Positions 42,658-50,708 of a DNA stretch of 64,000 nt are shown one piece after another. The position numbers were made by a program, and so were the translations under genes. The notes below the pieces were generated by a model. The model was given only the letters and a program-made list of their open reading frames with translations. It was not told the origin of the DNA and ran no database searches. Source of the stretch: Mobilisporobacter senegalensis (lineage in GTDB: Bacteria > Bacillota > Clostridia > Lachnospirales > Lachnospiraceae); NCBI RefSeq assembly GCF_003752155.1, contig NZ_RJVG01000005.1, forward strand, positions 1-64,000, written 5' to 3'. Each line of letters starts with the position of its first letter. Position 1 is the first letter of the stretch.

Positions 42658-42679
42658 ACCGCTTCAGCCAAGAAGCGGT
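42658..42679 (-). terminator. Terminator closing the moron
   Basis: On the minus strand ACCGCTTC-TTGGCT-GAAGCGGT is a perfect 8-bp stem followed by TTTTTTA. It lies between the moron stop (42696) and the portal start. Confidence 0.85.
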
Positions 42680-42695
42680 CTATTAGTTATCATGT

Positions 42696-43070
42696 TTATC
42701 GTGCTGGAGGGTTATTAAGTATAAAATAGGTTGTTCCATGTATAGGAACTCCATTCTTTTCAAATCGACCAAATCCCCAAACAGCATCTTCTCTACGCAT
42801 CAATAGATCAAATAGGATAAGTCCAAAAAATAATCCAGAAGCATCTTTGTTATTACCACACGCATGATAAAGAGATTGGTATACAGTCCCTGACCAGTCA
42901 TTTCCGGGGATCCAGCTTGATGTATTTATATCACTTGAATCTATCTTTTGGCTAAGGGCATTAATAATATTTTGATAGTCTGAAGCCGGCAGGTTTTTCA
43001 TCCAACCATCAAATTCTTTTTTGTGTGGGAGTTTCTCAACATACTTTCCAGAATCTATAGAGTATAACAT
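42696..43070 (-). CDS. Moron protein 2, unknown (124 aa)
   Basis: I do not recognise this protein. It is compact and aromatic-rich (FDGWMKNLPASDYQNIINAL, WIPGNDWSGTVYQSLYHACG, NKDASGLFFGLILFDLLM), with no membrane segment that is clearly separate. Its first codon shares one base with the stop of the DUF1413-like gene, so the two are co-translated. Position between terL and portal with a private promoter marks it as cargo, not structural. A toxin or superinfection-exclusion role is possible but unproven. Confidence 0.7.
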   Translation of the reverse strand: MLYSIDSGKYVEKLPHKKEFDGWMKNLPASDYQNIINALSQKIDSSDINTSSWIPGNDWSGTVYQSLYHACGNNKDASGLFFGLILFDLLMRREDAVWGFGRFEKNGVPIHGTTYFILNNPPAR

Positions 43071-43429
43071 TATTCTTCCCCTCCTACTTCATACCATTGA
43101 ACATTGGCACTATCCTTTTGAGTTGGTTTAACACCCTCAACTTTGCCTGCAACAACATAATTATAAAAAGCACGCCCCATTGCAAGACGGACTCCCCTCT
43201 CAATATTTACCCAATCTGTAGACAATACCATCTTAATATTGAATGGGGTTCCATATTTAATTCGTGACACTCTTTCAAGGAGTTCTCGAAACCACTTTTT
43301 GAATTCTGTATCATCTAGCACTTTGTTTTTGATATAAAGCGCTATGGTCATTCCCTCCTCCTCAGCTTTTGATTCCAAATGCGAATACTCTGCTTCGCTA
43401 AATGATATCTGGATTATCTTGCTTGCCAT
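43070..43429 (-). CDS. Moron protein 1, RHH-like N-terminus with DUF1413-like domain
   Basis: The N-terminus of this 119-aa protein (KIIQISFSEAEYSHLESKAE, EGMTIALYIKNKVLDD) has the ribbon-helix-helix pattern of small DNA-binding repressors. The second half (GTPFNIKMVLSTDWVNIERG, RLAMGRAFYNYVVAGKVEGV) matches the DUF1413 pattern. A dyad overlaps its own -10 box, fitting autorepression. With the 124-aa partner it has the size and coupling of an antitoxin-toxin or exclusion pair. The ATAGGAGG site supports the start. Confidence 0.75.
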   Translation of the reverse strand: MASKIIQISFSEAEYSHLESKAEEEGMTIALYIKNKVLDDTEFKKWFRELLERVSRIKYGTPFNIKMVLSTDWVNIERGVRLAMGRAFYNYVVAGKVEGVKPTQKDSANVQWYEVGGEE

Positions 43430-43448
43430 TATAATACGCCTCCTATAT

Positions 43449-43502
43449 TTATAATATTAACCTTGTGGTTATTATTATAAACCAGAGCGTTAGTATTGTC
43501 AA
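43449..43502 (-). promoter_or_regulatory. Consensus promoter and operator of the moron
   Basis: On the minus strand TTGACA (43502-43497), a 17-bp spacer and TATAAT (43479-43474) give a perfect consensus promoter. TTATAATATTAACC (43449-43462) and GGTTATTATTATAA (43467-43480) form a 14-bp dyad with one mismatch that overlaps the -10 box, a natural operator for the RHH-like product. Confidence 0.75.
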
Positions 43503-43535
43503 CAGGTTTTTAATAAAAACCAGGAATAATATAAA

Positions 43536-45143
43536 CTATAATATTAACAACCCTCTTCCGTCATAAACTGATGTTCCACCTCCACCACCGCGAATTGCTC
43601 GGTCGAGAGCCATGATAGTAGCTACAGCACCATCTATTCTTTCAGTTGATTTTTCTTTATCCGGCTTAATATTTCCAGCGGGATCGGTACGAATAAATAT
43701 ATTATCCATCATCCATCGAAGTACAGGATGCCCACTATGTGCTAGTTTCTCTTCCAACGTAAGCTTCATTAATTCTTTCGTAGGTGGACTCATATCTTTA
43801 AAGCCTTGGCCGAAAGGAACCACAGTAAAGCCAAGATTTTCAAGGTTCTGTGTCATTTGCACTGCTCCCCAACGGTCAAAGGCAATCTCTCTGATGTTAT
43901 ACTTTAATCCCAATTCTTCAATAAAGTTTTCAATGAAGCCGTAATGCACCACGTTTCCTTCAGTGGTGTGTAAAAAACCTTGCTTCTCCCACACATCATA
44001 GGGAACATGGTCTCGCCTCACTCTTAAGTCTAAGTTATCTTCCGGTATCCAAAAGTATGGTAAGATGATGTATTTATCTTCTTCATATTCTGGCGGGAAG
44101 ATTAAAACAAAAGCTGTAATATCCGTTGTAGATGATAAGTCCAAGCCCCCATAACATTGCCTTCCTCTGAGACTGTCAGGATCCACAGCAAATGAGCATT
44201 TATCCCATTTTTCCATAGGCATCCACCGTACCGACTGTTTCACCCATTGGTTTAGTCTAAGTTGTCTAAATAGGTTTTCTTCCGCAGGGTTCTGCTTTGC
44301 ACTCTCACAAGCAATTTGTATCTTTTCAATATCGACAGTAATACCCATTGAGGGGTTGGCTTTCGCCCATACTTTTGGATCTGTCCAGTCATCATCCTCG
44401 TCGGCTCCATAAATGACTGGGTAGAATGTAGGGTCAACCTTTCGCCCTTTCAGGATATCCTTAGCCTTTTGGTGTACTTCATAGCAGATCGAGTGCGTAT
44501 CATTTCCTGCCGTAGTAATAAGAAAATACAATGGCTGTTTTCTTGCATCACCAGAACCATGAGTCATTACATCAAATAACTGGCGGTTTGGTTGGGCATG
44601 AAGCTCATCAAATACTACGCCATGAACATTTAGTCCGTGCTTTGTATATGCTTCAGCAGAAAGGACCTGATAGAAACTACCAAGTGGCTTATACACTAAC
44701 CTCTTCTGTGAAAGTACAGGCTTTATTCTTGCTTTCAATGCTGGACACTGCTCTACCATTTCGACTGCTACATCAAATACAATCGATGCCTGCTGCCTGT
44801 CAGATGCACAGCCATATACTTCACCACCATGCTCAAAATCACCACAAGTAAGCAGCAAAGCCACAGCCGCCGCAAGTTCTGATTTACCTTGCTTCTTAGC
44901 TATTTCGATATAAGCGGTATTAAATTGACGGTAACCGTTGGGTTTCATAATTCCAAATACGTCACGAATAATCTGTTCTTGCCAGTCAATAAGTTCAAAC
45001 GACTGTCCGTACCATTCCCCCTTAGTGTGCTTTAGGCAATTAATAAAGGATACCGCTGTATCAGCCGCATCCCTGTCATATACCGAACCATCTGCTTTGA
45101 AGATGGTCGGCTTGTATGTTTTTAGTTTCCGTATCGCCGCCAC
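43536..45143 (-). CDS. Terminase large subunit
   Basis: This 535-aa packaging motor has the ATPase with Walker A variant AYIEIAKKQGKSELAAAVAL, Walker B VHGVVFDELHAQP and coupling LITTAGND. The nuclease domain has GGLDLSSTTDITAFVLIF, IAFDRWGAVQMTQNL and a closing DGAVATIMALDRAI. The open frame starts with GTG at 45143, but this GTG overlaps the AGGAGG; an ATA six codons' length in (GGAGG, eight bases, ATA CGG) has better spacing. Start choice is therefore open. TerS lies 4 kb upstream, separated by metK and other genes. Confidence 0.93.
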   Translation of the reverse strand: MAAIRKLKTYKPTIFKADGSVYDRDAADTAVSFINCLKHTKGEWYGQSFELIDWQEQIIRDVFGIMKPNGYRQFNTAYIEIAKKQGKSELAAAVALLLTCGDFEHGGEVYGCASDRQQASIVFDVAVEMVEQCPALKARIKPVLSQKRLVYKPLGSFYQVLSAEAYTKHGLNVHGVVFDELHAQPNRQLFDVMTHGSGDARKQPLYFLITTAGNDTHSICYEVHQKAKDILKGRKVDPTFYPVIYGADEDDDWTDPKVWAKANPSMGITVDIEKIQIACESAKQNPAEENLFRQLRLNQWVKQSVRWMPMEKWDKCSFAVDPDSLRGRQCYGGLDLSSTTDITAFVLIFPPEYEEDKYIILPYFWIPEDNLDLRVRRDHVPYDVWEKQGFLHTTEGNVVHYGFIENFIEELGLKYNIREIAFDRWGAVQMTQNLENLGFTVVPFGQGFKDMSPPTKELMKLTLEEKLAHSGHPVLRWMMDNIFIRTDPAGNIKPDKEKSTERIDGAVATIMALDRAIRGGGGGTSVYDGRGLLIL

Positions 45144-45240
45144 CTCCTACGGGTATAAAAATAGACCTGCGTCAGGCAAGTCTTTCAATCTATCTGTACG
45201 AGAAACAGAGCCTTTATTGGCACTGTTCTCTTTTTAAAGT
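45144..45240. terminator. Hairpin-rich gap before terL
   Basis: On the minus strand CCTG-ACG-CAGG with flanking AGAC/TCT and then ATTTTTAT looks like a weak terminator. A GAGA-ACAG/CTGTTTCTC hairpin also lies here, with CTCTTTTT on the plus side. It may attenuate transcription between the small genes and terL. Confidence 0.35.
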
Positions 45241-45465
45241 TTAGTTATATTCCATCTTAAGGATAGCAAGTGCAATTTCTGTATCCTCATCAATCGGCTC
45301 AACATCCCAGCCTCTGTCATAGTTTGCAATAATTTTACCGTTACGCTCAAGCATTAGTTTAGAAATACGACCTTCGTCAATACCGAAAATTGATCCCTCT
45401 TCAAAATGCTTTACCCAGTAATGGATTATGCTGTTATGAACCTTAATACTGCCTTCTCTCCACAT
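45241..45465 (-). CDS. Small phage protein, DUF7678-like (74 aa)
   Basis: The sequence (HYWVKHFEEGSIFGIDEGRI, SKLMLERNGKIIANYDRGWD, EPIDEDTEIALAILKMEYN) matches a conserved small phage protein often named DUF7678. It forms a compact beta-rich fold with no known function. It lies four bases after the DUF5049-like gene, with GAGGAG upstream, in a cluster of small genes ahead of terL. Confidence 0.65.
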   Translation of the reverse strand: MWREGSIKVHNSIIHYWVKHFEEGSIFGIDEGRISKLMLERNGKIIANYDRGWDVEPIDEDTEIALAILKMEYN

Positions 45466-45468
45466 GGT

Positions 45469-45648
45469 TTATTTCTCCTCACCGGTCAGAATAAATCGAG
45501 TATATGCTCCAATGTTATCAGTAAGGTAAACAAACAGCTCATCATACCCTTCTCTCATTGCTATTTCCTGCACCTTACGCACATCAAACATATTCGTTTC
45601 GCCTGTGTCGCGGATGGCAAGTATCTGTTCCATTATCTTTTTATTCAT
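45469..45648 (-). CDS. DUF5049-like small protein (59 aa)
   Basis: This short gene reads MNKKIMEQILAIRDTGETNM and continues FDVRKVQEIAMREGYDELFV to a stop at 45469. TAGGAGG lies seven bases before the ATG. The pattern 'ILAIRDTGETNMFD...REG...LV.YL' is that of the DUF5049 family, small phage proteins of unknown role near terminase genes. It is separated by only a few bases from the next gene. Confidence 0.75.
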   Translation of the reverse strand: MNKKIMEQILAIRDTGETNMFDVRKVQEIAMREGYDELFVYLTDNIGAYTRFILTGEEK

Positions 45649-45678
45649 TCCAACCTCCTATAAAGCTTCAACTATTGA

Positions 45679-45906
45679 TTAATCTTCGATTTTCTTACAA
45701 GAGTCCTCACCATATACTACTCCGAGAGAACTACCACAGTCCCAATTCACATGAATTGTACCAATGTCGTCAACACCTAAGACTGTTCCTTTATCCCCAG
45801 GCTGAAGCTTCGTATACGGATCGTTTATTTGGACAAGAATTACTCTCGTTCCCGGTGTGTAATAATTCTTTAACGTCTTTAACATTTCTGGATGTATTCT
45901 TATCAT
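45679..45906 (-). CDS. DUF4314-like small protein (75 aa)
   Basis: The sequence (YYTPGTRVILVQINDPYTKL, QPGDKGTVLGVDDIGTIHVN, WDCGSSLGVVYGEDSC) is an SH3-like beta barrel of the DUF4314 family, common in clostridial phages. Its function is unknown. It overlaps the end of the preceding 230-aa gene by four bases (ATGA). Confidence 0.75.
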   Translation of the reverse strand: MIRIHPEMLKTLKNYYTPGTRVILVQINDPYTKLQPGDKGTVLGVDDIGTIHVNWDCGSSLGVVYGEDSCKKIED

Positions 45907-46595
45907 TGCTGCCCTGCCTCCTCATGTTTAGCGGTAGAACTTTTGAAAGCAGAGCTCCCAGTCAACTTAGAAAGTAAAATTTTTCGCACAGTCTTATATT
46001 CTGAACCTATAAAGCCAAGTCGAAGGAGGAAACAGCGAAAAGCATATTTTTCATTATCTACTCCCTTAGCTGTTGCAGTAATTCTTTTCTGCGTTCTAGC
46101 CATCTTACAAATAGCTGAAATCAAATGAATATAGGCGTTAACCTTATCAGGATCCGACTCATGTTGAAACCATGGAAATCTTAGTGTATCTTCCGTTTCT
46201 TCAATCGGAAGTGCATTCACGCTAAGAGCTTTTTTAATAAGACCGCCTTTGCTTTCAAGGATCTTATTCAGGTTAGTAAAAGCTGTCTCAGTGAAGCCTT
46301 TCTTTGGAACCTCGATTACAAGTAGGTCTCCGCCGCTTATTTCGCTCTGTGCCGGGCTTTCTAGTTTTTCATAGGCAAATCCTTGTTCCTCTAGATCAAC
46401 AAGCAGTGTGGCCGCTTTTGCACCCACAACATCCTCTTCAAAGATAAGCCCCCCCTCCTTATCTATCTCAAAGTCACCTATCTGATAAATAAATGTTGGA
46501 GCACCTTTATATTTAGGCTTTATTCCAAGTATATCGCCTATCGCAGTTACAAGCGCTTTCCTTTCAGTGCAAGATCTGTAAAAATTAATTCTCAT
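45903..46595 (-). CDS. Phage-associated protein of the so-called virulence protein family
   Basis: ATG 46595 (MRINFYRSC) follows AAAGGTGG. The 230-aa protein (ALVTAIGDILGIKPKYKGAP, TFIYQIGDFEIDKEGGLIFE, LRFPWFQHESDPDKVNAYIH) belongs to a family widely annotated as 'virulence protein' in Firmicutes prophages without a demonstrated activity. The C-terminus is helical and basic. It lies between the methyltransferase and the DUF4314-like gene; I assign no function. Confidence 0.65.
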   Translation of the reverse strand: MRINFYRSCTERKALVTAIGDILGIKPKYKGAPTFIYQIGDFEIDKEGGLIFEEDVVGAKAATLLVDLEEQGFAYEKLESPAQSEISGGDLLVIEVPKKGFTETAFTNLNKILESKGGLIKKALSVNALPIEETEDTLRFPWFQHESDPDKVNAYIHLISAICKMARTQKRITATAKGVDNEKYAFRCFLLRLGFIGSEYKTVRKILLSKLTGSSAFKSSTAKHEEAGQQ

Positions 46596-46681
46596 GCTAA
46601 ATACCACCTTTCTTTTTGGTAGTACTATATATCACTCAAAAGCTACATAATAGCAAGTTAAACATCTGTAAATCCATAATT

Positions 46682-47929
46682 TTATATATTCTTGCTATAA
46701 GAATGTTCGGTTAAATCGCTATAAGAAATCTTTACTTTATCCCGGATTACAAAAACATTCTCATCCGTTCCAACCTGTTCAATGTAGCGTTTTACTATAA
46801 CATCACAATACTTTTCATCAAGTTCAATGGTGTAGTTAATTCTATCTGTTTGCTCACAAGCAATTAGCGTTGATCCAGATCCACCAAACGGATCTAACAC
46901 AATACTATTGGTTAGGCTAGAGTTCATAATCGGATAAGCAAGCAAGGCAATAGGTTTCATAGTCGGATGATCCGCATTCTTTTTTGGTTTGTCAAACTCC
47001 CAAATGGTGGATTGCTTGCGGTCTGAGTACCACAGATGTTTACCTTTCTTTTTCCAACCAAATAACACAGGCTCATGTTGCCATTGATATGGAGATCGTC
47101 CAAGAACAAGGGATTGCTTCTTCCAAATACAAGTTCCAGAAAGATAGAAGCCAGCATCGATAAAAGCCTTCCTAAAATTCAAACCTTCCGTATCTGCATG
47201 AAATACATAAATGCTTCCATCCTTTGATAAAGCTTGTTCTATGTTACTAAATGCATCAAACAAAAATTGATAAAATACGTCATTTTCCATATTGTCATTT
47301 TTTATCTTTCCTGCTGTGCCTTCGTAGTTTACGTTGTATGGTGGATCCGTTACCACAAGGTTTGCTGCTTTACCTTCCATCAAAATATTAAAGGTCTCCT
47401 TTTTCGTGCTGTCCCCACAGACCAGTCGATGCCGGCCTAGTAACCAAACATCCCCCAAATGCGAAACAGCGGGCATTTTCAGCTCGCTGTCTACATCAAA
47501 ATCATCCTCTTTTATATTGTCCTTAAGTGTATCCTTGAAAAGATCGTTCAACTCTCCTGGATCAAAACCAGTTAAAGATACATCAAAGTCTGCGGCACTT
47601 AGATCGGTGATTAGAAGAGCCAACTTATCCTTATCCCAATCACCGCTAATTTTATTTAGCGCAATGTTAAGAGCCTTCTCTTTTTCTTCATCCATCTCTA
47701 TGATTACACATTCTACTTCAGTAATCCCCATACTAAGGAGTACCTTCAAACGCTGATGACCGCCCACCACATGGCCTGTTGTTTTATTCCATATTACAGG
47801 TTCTACATAACCGAACTCTTCGAGAGAACGTTTTAATTTTTCATACTCTAGATCACCAGGTTTTAAATTCTTTCTTGGGTTATAATCGGCAGGGATTAAT
47901 AATTCAGTCCTTAATTTTTCAATCAGCAT
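46682..47929 (-). CDS. ParB-like/DNA methyltransferase fusion
   Basis: ATG 47929 (MLIEKLRTEL) follows GGTGGAG and overlaps the metK 3' end by 11 bp. Of 415 aa, residues 1-110 are a ParB/Srx-like domain (PADYNPRKN, VVGGHQRLKVLL). The methylase has TDPPYNV at about 194-200 and DPFGGSGSTLIACE at about 346, so the DPPY motif precedes the SAM motif (beta class, N6-adenine or N4-cytosine). It probably protects phage DNA from host restriction. SAM supply by the coupled metK is an attractive inference. Confidence 0.9.
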   Translation of the reverse strand: MLIEKLRTELLIPADYNPRKNLKPGDLEYEKLKRSLEEFGYVEPVIWNKTTGHVVGGHQRLKVLLSMGITEVECVIIEMDEEKEKALNIALNKISGDWDKDKLALLITDLSAADFDVSLTGFDPGELNDLFKDTLKDNIKEDDFDVDSELKMPAVSHLGDVWLLGRHRLVCGDSTKKETFNILMEGKAANLVVTDPPYNVNYEGTAGKIKNDNMENDVFYQFLFDAFSNIEQALSKDGSIYVFHADTEGLNFRKAFIDAGFYLSGTCIWKKQSLVLGRSPYQWQHEPVLFGWKKKGKHLWYSDRKQSTIWEFDKPKKNADHPTMKPIALLAYPIMNSSLTNSIVLDPFGGSGSTLIACEQTDRINYTIELDEKYCDVIVKRYIEQVGTDENVFVIRDKVKISYSDLTEHSYSKNI

Positions 47930-49085
47930 ATTTCTCCACCGCCTTCTTAAATTCATTGTATTTATCAACATCTTCCCAAGGGAAAATAAAATTATTAAAA
48001 TGACCATAAACCGCTGTATCGGAGTAAATCACATTTCTGAGACGCAGCTTTTCAATGATAGCCGCTGGTCTTAAATTGAAAACATCATTTGCTGCTAAGG
48101 TAAGGATCTCATCTGATACTGTACCAGTTCTAAAGGTATTCACGGAAAATGCTACAGGGTTTGCTTTACCAATCGCATAGGATATACTAACTTCGCACCT
48201 TTTCGCAAAGTCACACCAAATGATATGCTTTGCAATATACCGAGCCATATAAGCACCGCTTCGATCAACCTTTGTTGGATCTTTCCCGGAAAGTGCTCCA
48301 CCACCATGGGAAGCTAGACCTCCATAGGTATCAACCATCAGCTTTCTACCGGTTAGTCCTGTATCCGCTGAAGGGCCTCCAAGCACAAATCTGCCTGATG
48401 TATTAATAAGAATTTCTGTATCACTATCGAAAGGAAAATCCTCAAAGCACTGCCATAGTACTTGATTAAGAATATCCGATTCCAGTTCTTCCTGACTTTT
48501 ATCTTCACGATGTTGTACGGAAACGACGATGGTTTTTACCCTTATAGGAATATCCCCATCATATTCTACTGTGACCAGTGCTTTACCATCGGGAAGAATA
48601 CCTTTTATAAGCTTTCCTTTACGGACTTCATCAAGTCTTTTTACGATTCTATGAGAAAGCACAAGGGGAAGTGGTAGCATCTCACGAGTTTCGTTTGTTG
48701 CATAACCATACATAGTTCCTTGATCTCCGGCGCCGATTGAACCGTATTGTTCATTGATACCATTTCTAACTTCAAGTGCTTTATTAACCCCCGCTTCTAT
48801 ATCCTTGCTCTGATTGTGTACATATATATAAATTTGAAACCTTTTTGGGTTATAACCTACTTTTTTAAGTACACTTCCAACAACATATCGGATATCAACC
48901 TTCTCGCTGCAGGAGATCTCGCCCGCTACGATAATTTTACCCTTAGTAGCCATAACCTCACAAGCCACACGTGATGCTCTATCTTTACGTAGGCAAGTAT
49001 CTAAAATACTATCTGCAATAATATCGCATAGTTTATCAGGATGCCCAGCACACACACTTTCTGCTGTAAAATATCTTTTACTCAT
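47919..49085 (-). CDS. metK: Phage-encoded S-adenosylmethionine synthetase
   Basis: ATG 49085 (MSKRYFTAES) follows AAGGAGATG. This 388-aa enzyme makes SAM from methionine and ATP. Motifs are GHPDKLCD (14-21), GAGDQGTMYGYATNE (118-132), GGGALSGKDPTKVDRSGAY (261-279) and the C-terminal FNLRPAAIIEKLRLRN. Essential residues look intact and the length is normal, so it should be active. It is placed inside the late phage operon, directly coupled to a DNA methyltransferase; metabolic genes of this kind are known as auxiliary genes in some phages. Confidence 0.93.
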   Translation of the reverse strand: MSKRYFTAESVCAGHPDKLCDIIADSILDTCLRKDRASRVACEVMATKGKIIVAGEISCSEKVDIRYVVGSVLKKVGYNPKRFQIYIYVHNQSKDIEAGVNKALEVRNGINEQYGSIGAGDQGTMYGYATNETREMLPLPLVLSHRIVKRLDEVRKGKLIKGILPDGKALVTVEYDGDIPIRVKTIVVSVQHREDKSQEELESDILNQVLWQCFEDFPFDSDTEILINTSGRFVLGGPSADTGLTGRKLMVDTYGGLASHGGGALSGKDPTKVDRSGAYMARYIAKHIIWCDFAKRCEVSISYAIGKANPVAFSVNTFRTGTVSDEILTLAANDVFNLRPAAIIEKLRLRNVIYSDTAVYGHFNNFIFPWEDVDKYNEFKKAVEKYAD

Positions 49086-49103
49086 TACACATCTCCTTAT
49101 CAT

Positions 49104-49655
49104 TTATTTTCCTCTACGTGCAGTTAGCAATCGCTCCATGACATCGTCCTGTGGATTAGAGCCGCTATACTCGGTCGCACAATTCTCTCTAACAATCTGA
49201 TATATCTCCATCCAAAGCCTATTCGTTTGACTCATAAAATTCTGACTCATCGCAACATAAGGACTTTGAATTGCATTCCCAGTGGTTGGGTGCTTAGCTA
49301 GAAAACCAAACTCAGTCACAGCCTCCTCGCATTGAATCCAACGAGCTGCACTCATGGCATAGCGTTCTAAAAGTTGTGGCAACACTAAATGAGCACAACT
49401 ACGCTCCTCCAGCCACTTCCATGTAATTTCATAAATTTCTGAAGCTACAAGTGTCTTACCATCCTTCTGAACAGATGATAGCATAGCTCTTGGTTGTGGC
49501 ATCTCCTGCCCCTTAAGGTCAGCTGTATTTCTAAAATCTACAACCTCAAGTTTTCGTTTACCTGGATTACCATTTGCAATTTTATCTGCAAGTGGCTTCT
49601 TTTTCTGTCCAGAGCCGATGCGGGCACCTCCACGGTTTGTTCCATCTTTGGCCAT
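49104..49655 (-). CDS. Terminase small subunit, P27 family
   Basis: ATG 49655 (MAKDGTNRGG) follows AGAGGTG. The 183-aa protein reads GGARIGSGQKKKPLADKIAN, VPQLLERYAMSAARWIQCEE-like LVLPQLLERYAMSAARWIQC, and a basic C-terminus, matching P27-type TerS, which recognises pac or cos DNA. It is flanked by an HNH gene upstream and metK downstream. The large subunit is unusually distant (4 kb), with six genes between them. Confidence 0.88.
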   Translation of the reverse strand: MAKDGTNRGGARIGSGQKKKPLADKIANGNPGKRKLEVVDFRNTADLKGQEMPQPRAMLSSVQKDGKTLVASEIYEITWKWLEERSCAHLVLPQLLERYAMSAARWIQCEEAVTEFGFLAKHPTTGNAIQSPYVAMSQNFMSQTNRLWMEIYQIVRENCATEYSGSNPQDDVMERLLTARRGK

Positions 49656-49766
49656 CTTTTCACCTCTTTTCCTTGTTGGGTCTATTACCCCGTTTGAAAC
49701 CGCGAATTTTCGCGTGAAACCCCACACCCGTTGTCCACTAAAAAGGGTTTAGAGATTTGATACCCC

Positions 49767-50126
49767 CTACCGGGTACGCCAACGATCACCATCTCTGGCA
49801 GTGATGGCCGAATGACAAGGTGTACAAAGAGCCATCAAGTTACTTTTATCATGGGTTCCTCCTCGTGCTAACGGAAGGATATGATGTACCTCTGAAGCCG
49901 GAGTCAGCTTTCCTTGTTTCTTACACTCTTCACAGAGCGGATGGGCACCTATGTAGCGGTCGCGTATTCTTTTCCATGCTCGACCATATCGTTTACTAGT
50001 TGCTGGATCTCGATCATATTTCTCATAACGAGCAGCTTCCTTCTTAGCATGCTCCTCACAAAATCGACCATCAGTCAGCTGTGGACAACCAGGATAGGAA
50101 CACGGTCGTTTAGGTTTCTTTGGCAT
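49767..50126 (-). CDS. HNH endonuclease beside terS
   Basis: ATG 50126 (MPKKPKRPCS) follows AAGGAGG. The 119-aa nuclease has two N-terminal cysteines (CSYPGCPQLTDGRFCEEH), HPLCEECKKQG, then EVHHILPLARGGTHDKSNLM, ALCTPCHSAITARDG. HNH proteins next to terS are required for cos cleavage in several HK97-like phages, so that role is likely. A terminator immediately upstream separates it from the replication block. Confidence 0.92.
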   Translation of the reverse strand: MPKKPKRPCSYPGCPQLTDGRFCEEHAKKEAARYEKYDRDPATSKRYGRAWKRIRDRYIGAHPLCEECKKQGKLTPASEVHHILPLARGGTHDKSNLMALCTPCHSAITARDGDRWRTR

Positions 50127-50147
50127 ATTGCACCTCCTTTTTCGCAT

Positions 50148-50179
50148 AAAAAAAGCCCTCGTGGTCTACACGAAAGGCT
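50148..50179 (-). terminator. Terminator between early and packaging genes
   Basis: On the minus strand AGCC-TTT-CGTG-TAGAC-CACG-AG-GGCT is followed by TTTTTTTAT. It lies between the late-regulator gene and the HNH gene and would need antitermination or a separate late promoter. Confidence 0.75.
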
Positions 50180-50245
50180 CTCTACAGTTTTTCATACTAC
50201 CATTATAACCTGAGTAATTATGAAAATCGTCCACGATATTACTCA

Positions 50246-50704
50246 TCACTTACCATACAATAACAATGCAAGATGACCAAGTGCTCGGTTCTTTTTGTTA
50301 TAAGCAGAGGAACGCTCAATATGAAAGCGCTCACAAATATTATAAACTGCATCGGTCTGCTTTTGTTCATCATTCAAATAGAACTCCCTTAATACATAGC
50401 GCTCATCATCCGTTAAAGCATCCCACGCCGGTTGAAACCAGTCCATGTATTCTAATGCTTGGCGGTAGCGTTCTTTTAATACATCTATCTCGTTTATATA
50501 AGCAATTAGCTTTTTCTCTCCTGCTTTAGGATCATGGGTTGATGGCATACCGTTTAGAACCGGTGAGGTAGGGGAGCTCATTTTATCATTCAAAGTAGCA
50601 ATGTCCTCATCTGTATGCTCAATGATGTATTTCATGCTGCTAAAATCTTTTAAGGCGTTTATTGCAGCTGCTTTTTTATCTAAATAATACCATACAATGT
50701 TCAT
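50246..50704 (-). CDS. Phage late-gene regulator, ArpU/RinA-like
   Basis: This 152-aa protein has two coiled N-terminal helices (about 1-85) and a C-terminal sigma region 4-like helix-turn-helix (ALTDDERYVLREFYLNDEQK, DAVYNICERFHIERSSAYNK). The pattern, size and place before the packaging genes match ArpU/RinA-type proteins that switch on late transcription in Firmicutes phages. AAAGGAGG supports the start. Confidence 0.78.
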   Translation of the reverse strand: MNIVWYYLDKKAAAINALKDFSSMKYIIEHTDEDIATLNDKMSSPTSPVLNGMPSTHDPKAGEKKLIAYINEIDVLKERYRQALEYMDWFQPAWDALTDDERYVLREFYLNDEQKQTDAVYNICERFHIERSSAYNKKNRALGHLALLLYGK

Positions 50705-50708
50705 CGCA

